Shown: positions 1-5,384 of the stretch, one piece after another | Layout of the letters: each line of letters opens with the position of its first letter | Numbering within the stretch: the first letter of the stretch is position 1 | Source: an uncultured Burkholderiales bacterium | GTDB lineage: Bacteria; Pseudomonadota; Gammaproteobacteria; Burkholderiales; Burkholderiaceae_D | Assembly: GCA_937872165.1 (NCBI GenBank) | Contig: CALMOR010000021.1 | Location: 3,994-9,377, forward strand | Direction: 5' to 3' | Length of the DNA: 5,384 nucleotides | The notes under the pieces: generated by a model | Database searches by the model: none | Told to the model about the DNA's origin: nothing | Seen by the model: the letters and a program-made list of their open reading frames with translations, nothing else | Program-made: the position numbers and the translations under genes

Positions 1-2559
1 ATCCTCGACGACGGCCGGCACGCGTGGCAGATCTACGCGAACGACCAGGCGAAGACAGCCGACGAGTACCGGCCGCTGATCGTCGCGTACCAGAACGGCG
101 CGCCGGTGCGCCTCGGCAACGTGGCGCAGGTGATCGACTCGAACCAGGACCTGCGCAACGCCGGTCTCGCCAACGCGAGGCCCGCGGTGCTGCTGATCAT
201 CTCGCGCCAGCCCAACGCCAACATCATCGAGACCGTCGACCGCGTCAAGGCGCTGCTGCCGCAGTTCCGCGCGTCGGTGCCGGCCGCCATCGACCTGCAG
301 CTGATGCTCGACCGCACGCCGACCATCCGCGCGTCGCTGCGCGACACCGAGACCACGCTGCTGCTGTCGGTCGCGCTCGTGATCCTGGTCGTCTATCTCT
401 TCCTCGGCAGCGCGCGGGCCGCGCTGATCCCGAGCGTCGCGGTGCCGGTGTCGCTGATCGGCACCTTCGGCGCGATGTACCTGCTGCACTACTCGCTCAA
501 CATCTTCTCGTTGATGGCGCTGACCATCGCGACCGGCTTCGTCGTCGACGACGCGATCGTCGTGCTCGAGAACGCGCAACGCCACATCGAGGACGGCACG
601 AAGCCGTTCGACGCGGCGTTGCGCGGCGCGAAGGAAGTCGGCTTCACGGTGCTGTCGATGAGCATCTCGCTGATCGCCGTGTTCCTGCCGATCCTGCTGA
701 TGGGCGGCATCGTCGGCCGCCTGTTCCGTGAGTTCGCGGTGACGCTGTCGGTCGCCATCCTGGTGTCGCTGGTGGTGTCGCTGACGACGACGCCGATGAT
801 GTGCGCCTATCTGCTGAAGCCGAAGAAGGACGAGGACCTCGGGCGCGCTCCGGCGCCGGTGCGGCGCAGCGCCTGGCGCCGCACGATGGACGGCTTCGAT
901 CGTCACGTGCTCCGGCGCATCGAGCGAGCGAGCGGCCGCGTCATCGACACGGCGACGCGCGGCTATGCGCGCTCGCTCGGATGGGCGCTCGCGGTGGCGC
1001 CGCTGATGGTCGTGATCCTGATCGCGACCATCGTGCTCAACGTGTGGCTCTACACGATCGTGCCGAAGGGCTTCTTCCCGCAGCAGGACACGGGGCGCAT
1101 GGGCGGCGCGGTGGTGGCGGACCAGGCCATCTCGTTCCAGGCGATGCGGCTGAAGCTGCAGCGCTTCGCCGACATCGTCACGGCCGATCCGGCGGTCGTC
1201 AGCGTCGTTGCGTTCACCGGCGGCGGTCAACGCAACTCGGGCAACATGTTCGTCGCGTTGAAGCCGTTGTCGGAGCGCAAGGAGACCATCGACGCGGTGA
1301 TCGCGCGGCTGCGCACGAAGACCGCGCGCGAACCCGGCGCGTCGCTCTACTTCCAGGCGGTACAGGACCTGCGGGTCGGCGGCCGCGCGGGCAACGCGCA
1401 GTACCAGTACACGCTGCAGGCCGACGACCTCACCGACCTGCGGACTTGGGAGCCGAAGATCCGCCAGGCACTGCAGGGCGTGCCCGAGCTCGAGGACGTC
1501 AACACCGACACCCAGGACAAGGGACTGCAGACCTCGCTCGTCATCGACCGCGACGCCGCGTCGCGGCTCGGCGTGACCGCGGTCGCCATCGACACGACGC
1601 TGAACGACCTCTTCGGCCAGCGTCAGGTCTCGACGATCTACAACGCGCTCAACCAGTACAAGGTCGTGATGGAGGCGGCACCGCAGTACTGGCAGAGCCC
1701 CGACCAGCTCGACAACGTCTACGTCGCGGCCAACGGCGGCACGGTGCCGCTGTCGAGCTTCGCGCGCTACGAGACCACCAACACCGCGCTCCGCGTGAGC
1801 CATCAGGGCCAGTTCGTCGCGTCGACCATCACCTTCAACCTGCCGGAAGGCACGTCGCTGTCGCAGGCGACCGGCGCGATCGACAACGCGATGTCGCGCA
1901 TCGGCGTGCCGGCCACCGTCCACGGTGGCTTCCAGGGCACGGCCAAGGCCTTCCAGGACTCGCTCAGCAACGAGCCGCTGCTGATCGCGACCGCGCTGCT
2001 CGTCGTGTTCATCGTGCTCGGCGTGCTCTACGAGAGCCTGGTCCATCCGATCACGATCCTGTCGACGCTGCCGTCGGCCGGCGTCGGTGCGCTGCTCGCG
2101 CTGCTCGCGACCGACACCGAGTTCTCGCTGATCGCGCTGATCGGGGTGATCCTGCTGATCGGCATCGTCAAGAAGAACGCGATCATGATGATCGACTTCG
2201 CGATCGCGCGGGAACGCGACGCGGGCATGAGTCCGCGCGACGCGATCCTCGAAGCGGCGACGCTGCGCTTCCGTCCGATCATGATGACGACGATGGCTGC
2301 GCTCTTCGGCGCGTTGCCGCTCGCGCTCGGCTCCGGCGACGGCGCCGAGCTGCGCGTGCCGCTCGGCATCGCGATCGTCGGCGGCCTCGTCGTCAGTCAG
2401 GTGCTGACGCTCTACACGACGCCGGTCGTCTATCTCTATCTCGACCGCATGAGCCTCTGGTCGCGCCGGCGGGGCGAGCAGCGCCGCGCGCGGAAGGAGG
2501 CGCGCTATCAGCGGAAGCTCGGCGAACGGACCGGGCCGGTGGCCCACGACAACGCATGA
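1..2559 (+). CDS. mdtC: RND multidrug efflux transporter permease, MdtC/MuxC type (5' partial)
   Basis: Inner-membrane proton-driven drug pump subunit of the HAE-1 RND family. The frame is open from base 1, giving 852 visible residues. Compared with E. coli MdtC as I remember it (1025 aa), about 220 N-terminal residues (TM1 and part of the porter domain) lie outside the window. Visible in order (fragment numbering): end of the porter/docking region 1-117, TM2-TM6 at about 119-268, a cytoplasmic loop, TM7 at about 328-352, the second periplasmic domain (353-655), TM8-TM12 (657-816), and a basic tail. Proton-relay residues are intact: D183-D184 in TM4 (motif GFVVDDAIVV), K725 in TM10 (KKNAIMM), R756 and T763 in TM11, equivalent to AcrB D407/D408/K940/R971/T978. 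Signatures such as GFFPQQDTG, VQDLRVGGR and LYESLVHPITILSTLPSAG match MdtC better than MdtB. The MdtC family works as a heteromultimer with MdtB, so the partner is probably encoded upstream. The TM6-TM7 loop is longer than in E. coli. No frameshift is seen. Confidence 0.95.
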   Translation: MLDDGRHAWQIYANDQAKTADEYRPLIVAYQNGAPVRLGNVAQVIDSNQDLRNAGLANARPAVLLIISRQPNANIIETVDRVKALLPQFRASVPAAIDLQLMLDRTPTIRASLRDTETTLLLSVALVILVVYLFLGSARAALIPSVAVPVSLIGTFGAMYLLHYSLNIFSLMALTIATGFVVDDAIVVLENAQRHIEDGTKPFDAALRGAKEVGFTVLSMSISLIAVFLPILLMGGIVGRLFREFAVTLSVAILVSLVVSLTTTPMMCAYLLKPKKDEDLGRAPAPVRRSAWRRTMDGFDRHVLRRIERASGRVIDTATRGYARSLGWALAVAPLMVVILIATIVLNVWLYTIVPKGFFPQQDTGRMGGAVVADQAISFQAMRLKLQRFADIVTADPAVVSVVAFTGGGQRNSGNMFVALKPLSERKETIDAVIARLRTKTAREPGASLYFQAVQDLRVGGRAGNAQYQYTLQADDLTDLRTWEPKIRQALQGVPELEDVNTDTQDKGLQTSLVIDRDAASRLGVTAVAIDTTLNDLFGQRQVSTIYNALNQYKVVMEAAPQYWQSPDQLDNVYVAANGGTVPLSSFARYETTNTALRVSHQGQFVASTITFNLPEGTSLSQATGAIDNAMSRIGVPATVHGGFQGTAKAFQDSLSNEPLLIATALLVVFIVLGVLYESLVHPITILSTLPSAGVGALLALLATDTEFSLIALIGVILLIGIVKKNAIMMIDFAIARERDAGMSPRDAILEAATLRFRPIMMTTMAALFGALPLALGSGDGAELRVPLGIAIVGGLVVSQVLTLYTTPVVYLYLDRMSLWSRRRGEQRRARKEARYQRKLGERTGPVAHDNA
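2556..2559 (+). promoter_or_regulatory. ATGA stop/start overlap (translational coupling)
   Basis: The transporter stop TGA (2557-2559) overlaps the ATG (2556-2558) of the outer-membrane factor gene. The bases just upstream show no convincing Shine-Dalgarno sequence, so translation of the second gene probably depends on ribosomes terminating on the first. This supports one operon and fixes the start, because the lipoprotein signal peptide begins immediately after this ATG. The coupling is inferred from the arrangement. Confidence 0.7.
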
Positions 2560-2624
2560 CCCTGCCCGCTCCGCATCGCGCCCTTCGCGCCGTAAGCACC
2601 GTCGTCGTCCTCCTCGCCGGGTGC
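2556..2624 (+). other. Lipoprotein signal peptide with lipobox of the outer-membrane factor
   Basis: Codons 1-23 encode a short basic n-region, a hydrophobic core and the lipobox L20-A21-G22-C23. Cleavage by signal peptidase II before C23 and lipidation of that cysteine are expected from the motif. The +2 residue is threonine, not aspartate, which in Enterobacteria is compatible with outer-membrane sorting. Confidence 0.85.
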
Positions 2625-3983
2625 ACGGTCGGCCCGGACTACGTTCGCCCCGACGTCGCCACACCGGCCGAGTTCAAGGAGAGCGGCGGCTGGCGCGCGG
2701 CGACGCCGGCCGACGACTTGCCGCGCGGCGCGTGGTGGACGATGTATGGCGACGCCGACCTCGACCTGCTGATGGACGCGGCCAACGCGAACAATCAGTC
2801 GATCGCGCAGGCGGAGGCCTCGTTCCGCACCGCGGCCGCTCTCGTCGACCAGGCTCGCGCGGGCTATTTTCCGACGGCCGGCGTGAGCGCCGCCGTGACG
2901 AGGTCGGGCGGCGGTCGTGGCAACAACAGCCTCTCGGGGCAGTCGCGCGCCTCGACGACCCATCAGGTCACGGTCGACGCTTCGTGGGAAATCGATCTGT
3001 GGGGCCGCGTCCGAAGGCTCGTCGAGGCGCAACGCGCGAACGTCGACGCGAGCGCGTCGGACCTCGCGGGCATCCGCCTGTCGACGCAGGCGGCGCTCGC
3101 CACCGACTACTTCCAGCTTCGCCAGGTCGACACGCAGAAGCAGCTGCTCGACGACACCATCACCGCTTACCAGCGCACGCTCGACGTGACGCGCAACCGC
3201 TACGTCGGCGGCGTGTCGGCCCGCGTCGACGTCGCCCAGGCCGAGACGCAACTCAAGACGACCCAGGTGCAGGCGATCGACCTCGGCATCTCGCGCGCGC
3301 AGCTCGAGCACGCGATCGCTCTCCTCGTCGGCAAGCCCGCGTCCGAGTTCTCCATCCCCGTCAAGCGCTGGCACGCCTTCGACGAGAAGCGCGCGCCGGC
3401 CATCCCGGCGACCGGCGTCCCGTCGCAGCTGCTCGAACGGCGTCCGGACATCGCGGGCGCCGAACGACGCGTGGCCGCCGCGAACGCCGAGATCGGCGTG
3501 GCCAAGTCGGCCTACTACCCGACGATCGGGCTGTCCGCGTCGGGCGGCTTCCAGAGCCTCTCGGCGTCCGATCTCTTCACCGTGCCGAACCGCTTCTGGT
3601 CGCTCGGCCCGTCGCTCGCGCTCAATCTCTTCGACGGCGGCCTGCGCCGCGCCCAGACCGCGCAGGCGATCGCCACCTACGATGCCAGCGTCGCGTCGTA
3701 CCGCGAGACCGTGTTGTCGGGCTTCGCCGAAGTCGAGGATCAGCTCGCGTCGTTGCGCATCCTCGAGCAGGAGGCGGCGGCCGAGGAAGACCTGCTGGCG
3801 TCGGCGCGCGAGTCGGTCGCGTTGACGGTCAATCAGTACAAGGCCGGGACCGTCAGCTACATCAACGTCGTGACGGTGCAGGCCACCGCGCTGACGAACG
3901 AGCGCAACGCCGTGTCGATCTTCGGCAGCCGCATGATCGCGAGCGTGGGACTGGTGAGGACGCTCGGCGGCGGGTGGCGATGA
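2556..3983 (+). CDS. RND efflux outer-membrane factor lipoprotein, NodT/OprM family (OpmB-like by context)
   Basis: A complete 475-residue outer-membrane channel that would let the RND pump export substrates across the outer membrane. The N-terminus is a lipoprotein signal: basic H7-R8 and R11, a hydrophobic stretch V13-A21, and the lipobox LLAGC with the lipidated cysteine at C23. It is followed by TVGPDYVRP, typical of the NodT/OprM/CusC group. W60-W61 with the following YGD..L segment is the family's conserved beginning of the mature domain. Two outer-membrane efflux (OEP) repeats follow: the first contains W144-EIDLWGR, the second starts after LLERRPDI (292-299) and contains the LFDGG turn at 358-362. 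The long alpha-helical stretches rich in Ala, Gln and Glu fit the periplasmic tunnel. Length is normal for the family. The gene overlaps the upstream mdtC-like gene by four bases, an arrangement like Pseudomonas muxABC-opmB. The function is secure; the specific drug range cannot be read from the sequence. Confidence 0.95.
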   Translation: MTLPAPHRALRAVSTVVVLLAGCTVGPDYVRPDVATPAEFKESGGWRAATPADDLPRGAWWTMYGDADLDLLMDAANANNQSIAQAEASFRTAAALVDQARAGYFPTAGVSAAVTRSGGGRGNNSLSGQSRASTTHQVTVDASWEIDLWGRVRRLVEAQRANVDASASDLAGIRLSTQAALATDYFQLRQVDTQKQLLDDTITAYQRTLDVTRNRYVGGVSARVDVAQAETQLKTTQVQAIDLGISRAQLEHAIALLVGKPASEFSIPVKRWHAFDEKRAPAIPATGVPSQLLERRPDIAGAERRVAAANAEIGVAKSAYYPTIGLSASGGFQSLSASDLFTVPNRFWSLGPSLALNLFDGGLRRAQTAQAIATYDASVASYRETVLSGFAEVEDQLASLRILEQEAAAEEDLLASARESVALTVNQYKAGTVSYINVVTVQATALTNERNAVSIFGSRMIASVGLVRTLGGGWR

Positions 3984-4080
3984 CGCGGATCGCCGCTCGT
4001 GCTCGCGACCATGGACGCCGCCGGGGGCGCGCGACCCGGCATGCGGCGCCGCCCTGCTGCGGTCGTCCGTCACGTCGACA

Positions 4081-4103
4081 CGGCCGGGGTGCGCCGCCGG
4101 CCG
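4081..4103. terminator. Candidate bidirectional terminator hairpin in the convergent spacer
   Basis: A perfect 7-bp inverted repeat, CGGCCGG (4081-4087) and CCGGCCG (4097-4103), encloses a 9-base loop. It sits between the convergent outer-membrane factor and DUF1345 genes, six bases past the DUF1345 stop. A second, weaker stem, GCCGGG (4020-4025) with CCCGGC (4035-4040), lies closer to the outer-membrane factor gene. Neither is followed by a T-run in either direction, so this is not a classical intrinsic terminator. In sequence this GC-rich, such repeats also arise by chance. The rest of the 126-base spacer shows nothing I can recognise. Confidence 0.3.
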
Positions 4104-4109
4104 CGTCCG

Positions 4110-4772
4110 TCAGTTCGCCACCAGGCTCGCCCCGATGTTGATCGACAGCGCCAGGATGCTGGCGTTGAAGAAGAACGACAGCACCGCCTGCGCGAGGACG
4201 GCCTTCCGCATCGAACGGTTGCCCGGCGCGATCTCGGCGGTCTGCGACGCCACCGCGATCGTGAACGAGAAGTAGAGGAAGTCCCAGTAGTTCGGCTTCA
4301 GTCCCTTCTCGGGAAAGATCAGCGGCGGCGGCTGGTCCTTGTCCATCAGGTAGTAGTAGTGCGCGTAGTGCAGTCCGAAGATGGTCGGGATCAGGAACCA
4401 CGACCCGATCACGGTCGCGGCGGTCAGCACGACGTGGAAGGGATGATGCATCGACTCGCTATGCGCGGTCGCGAGCTCGAGCACGATCGCAGCCAGGCTC
4501 ATCAGCGCGGCGAGCGACACGGCGGTGAGCACGACGTAGGCGTTCTCGTCCTGACGATCGGCGAAGGTCTTCACGTCCTCCTCGTCGGCGCGCGCCATCA
4601 TGACCGCGATGACCACCAGATAGAAATAGACCGCGACGTTGTAGCCGACCAGCGTATGCAGCAGGAGGTCGGCTCCCGGCAGCGGGACGAGCGCCGCGGC
4701 CACGCCGAGCACGAACGCGTAGACCAGGCGCGGTCGCGCGATGTAGAAGCGGCGCAGGGTCTTGATCTTCAT
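4110..4772 (-). CDS. DUF1345 family integral membrane protein
   Basis: A 220-residue multispanning inner-membrane protein of unknown function. Hydrophobic segments lie at about 16-32, 41-60, 78-100, 112-134 and 191-213, with a shorter hydrophobic stretch at 164-176. The family signature is in the C-terminal third: YWDFLYFSFTIAVASQTAE (162-180), then SFFFNASILALSIN (199-212). A short acidic segment, ADEEDVKTFADRQDE (62-76), separates TM2 from TM3 and is probably cytosolic. ATG 4772 is the first start in a frame that stays open upstream. The Shine-Dalgarno match is poor, but the N-terminus MKIKTLRRFYIARPRL is basic and then hydrophobic, as expected. The gene lies 55 bases downstream of the IclR-type gene on the same strand, so co-transcription is possible, and converges on the efflux operon. 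No enzymatic motif is seen. The family assignment is by recognised signature; transport or channel activity is unproven. Confidence 0.85.
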   Translation of the reverse strand: MKIKTLRRFYIARPRLVYAFVLGVAAALVPLPGADLLLHTLVGYNVAVYFYLVVIAVMMARADEEDVKTFADRQDENAYVVLTAVSLAALMSLAAIVLELATAHSESMHHPFHVVLTAATVIGSWFLIPTIFGLHYAHYYYLMDKDQPPPLIFPEKGLKPNYWDFLYFSFTIAVASQTAEIAPGNRSMRKAVLAQAVLSFFFNASILALSINIGASLVAN

Positions 4773-4790
4773 GACGGCAGGTCCGAGGAA

Positions 4791-4801
4791 GCGGGACCCG
4801 C
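4791..4801. repeat. 11-base inverted repeat upstream of the DUF1345 start
   Basis: GCGGGACCCGC is a perfect palindrome around a single central base, in the 55-base gap between the IclR stop and the DUF1345 start (about 18 bases before the ATG). The one-base centre cannot form a hairpin loop as such, so if functional it would be a protein-binding site. It is short and G/C only, so chance is a fair explanation. No -10/-35 promoter pattern is evident in the gap. Confidence 0.25.
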
Positions 4802-4827
4802 ATTGTGGGCCGCGGGCGACGAGCGGC

Positions 4828-5384
4828 TCATCGGCCCCCGCCGTGCGCGGCCGTCGACGCCGAGATGCGCTCGGCCGCGACCCTCAGCGGCGCGAGGAAG
4901 CGCTTCGTCATCTGCGCCGCGGGCGTCCGGTTCGCCTGGCCGCTGACGTTCATCGCCGCGATCGTGCGGCCGCCCGCGTCGACGATCGGCACCGCGAGCG
5001 AGATCAGGCCTTCCTCCAGTTCCTGGTCGACCAGCGTCCAGCCGCGCGCACGCGTCTCGTCGACCAACGCCCTCAGCCGGGTGATGCGCGTCTCGGTCCG
5101 CGACGTCAACGCCTTCCGTTCCGAGCGTCGCAGCACCTCGTGCGCTTCGGCCGGCTCGAGCCCCGCGAGCAGGACGCGTCCCATCGACGAGCAGTAGGCC
5201 GGCAGGCGACTGCCGATCGAGAGGTTGATCGCCATGATCTTCCGCGTCGGGACGCGCAGCACGTAGACGATCTCGGTGCCGTCGAGGACGGCGGCCGAAC
5301 AGCTCTCGTGGACCTGCTGCACCAGCGACTCCATCACCGGCTGCGCGAGGTTCCAGAACGGCAGCGACGTGAGATACGGATAGC
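4828..5384 (-). CDS. IclR family transcriptional regulator, PcaR/PcaU/PobR type (5' partial)
   Basis: Effector-binding domain of an IclR-family DNA-binding regulator. 184 C-terminal residues are visible. The frame runs off the right edge, so the winged helix-turn-helix N-terminus (about 80-100 residues in the family) is missing. The GTG at 5337 and ATG at 5334 are internal, because 15 conserved residues precede them (YPYLTSLPFWNLAQP). Family signatures in order (fragment numbering): ESCSAAVLDGTEIVYVLRVP (26-45), IGSRLPAYCSSMGRVLLAG (56-74), then EEGLISLAVPI and MNVSGQANRT near the C-terminus. These are characteristic of the subgroup that senses aromatic acids or beta-ketoadipate-pathway intermediates (PcaR, PcaU, PobR). 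The DUF1345 gene follows 55 bases downstream. Regulated catabolic genes, if linked, would be beyond the right edge. Family and subgroup are fairly secure; the actual ligand is not visible. Confidence 0.92.
   Translation of the reverse strand, partial: YPYLTSLPFWNLAQPVMESLVQQVHESCSAAVLDGTEIVYVLRVPTRKIMAINLSIGSRLPAYCSSMGRVLLAGLEPAEAHEVLRRSERKALTSRTETRITRLRALVDETRARGWTLVDQELEEGLISLAVPIVDAGGRTIAAMNVSGQANRTPAAQMTKRFLAPLRVAAERISASTAAHGGGR

Noticed and set aside
24..731. 235-codon + strand frame over the RND gene start
   Set aside because: Out of frame with the MdtC-like coding sequence and composed mainly of Arg, Ala and Pro. It is a shadow.
801..2555. Upstream extension of the outer-membrane factor frame across the RND gene, which would give a 1060-residue protein
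   Set aside because: The 585 extra residues are low-complexity Arg/Ala/Gly noise in the +3 frame of the transporter. The true start is at 2556, where a proper lipoprotein signal begins.
2508..4073. Antisense open frame of 521 codons over the outer-membrane factor gene
   Set aside because: Arg/Ala/Gly-rich translation without recognisable domains, opposite a gene with clear family signatures. Long empty antisense frames are common at this GC content.
2621..4141. 506-codon + strand frame over the outer-membrane factor
   Set aside because: Out-of-frame shadow of the OEP-domain gene with Arg-rich composition. Only its last 53 codons lie beyond the gene, and these are noted as a low-interest finding.
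3862..4401. Antisense-side 179-codon frame overlapping the DUF1345 3' end and the spacer
   Set aside because: A different frame from the recognisable DUF1345 protein, with no family features.
3999..5197. + strand frames of 315 and 130 codons (3999-4946 and 4805-5197) over the DUF1345 and IclR genes
   Set aside because: Shadows opposite two genes whose products have clear family motifs on the - strand.
5332..5337. GTG/ATG as the start of the IclR-type gene
   Set aside because: Fifteen in-frame residues upstream match the family consensus, so the coding region continues past the right edge and these codons are internal.
1..5384. Mobile element, CRISPR, tRNA/rRNA or prophage content
   Set aside because: No transposase or integrase motifs, regularly spaced repeats, cloverleaf-like sequence or abrupt change in base composition was seen.

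Overview
This is a GC-rich window (roughly two-thirds G+C by eye) with dense, G/C-ending codons. It holds four chromosomal-type genes in two convergent pairs. Protein content (an MdtC/MuxC-type RND pump, a NodT-family outer-membrane lipoprotein and a PcaR/PcaU/PobR-type IclR regulator) points to a Gram-negative proteobacterium. A betaproteobacterium such as a member of the Burkholderiales is plausible, but the sequence does not prove it.

Left half, + strand (1-3983): the 3' part of an inner-membrane RND multidrug transporter closest to MdtC/MuxC, missing roughly its first 220 residues at the window edge. Its stop codon overlaps, as ATGA, the start of a complete outer-membrane factor lipoprotein gene. 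This is the tail of a tripartite pump operon. Upstream genes for the periplasmic adaptor and the partner RND subunit (MdtA and MdtB, or MuxA and MuxB) are expected just outside the window. Unlike E. coli mdtABC, which borrows TolC, this cluster carries its own outer-membrane channel, as in Pseudomonas muxABC-opmB.

Middle (3984-4109): a 126-base convergent spacer with GC-rich inverted repeats but no clear T-tract. It may hold a weak bidirectional terminator. A 53-codon reading frame starting in an ATGA overlap is probably chance.

Right half, - strand (4110-5384): a complete small multispanning membrane protein of the DUF1345 family. Fifty-five bases upstream, on the same strand, lies the effector-binding domain of an IclR-family regulator of the type that controls aromatic-acid (beta-ketoadipate) catabolism. 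Its DNA-binding N-terminus is cut off by the right edge. The two may be co-transcribed.

I see no mobile element, CRISPR array, RNA gene or clearly novel system. The most thought-provoking feature is that the C-terminal third of the DUF1345 protein is laid out like a channel helix-pore loop-helix module with a non-canonical filter. That is inference only.
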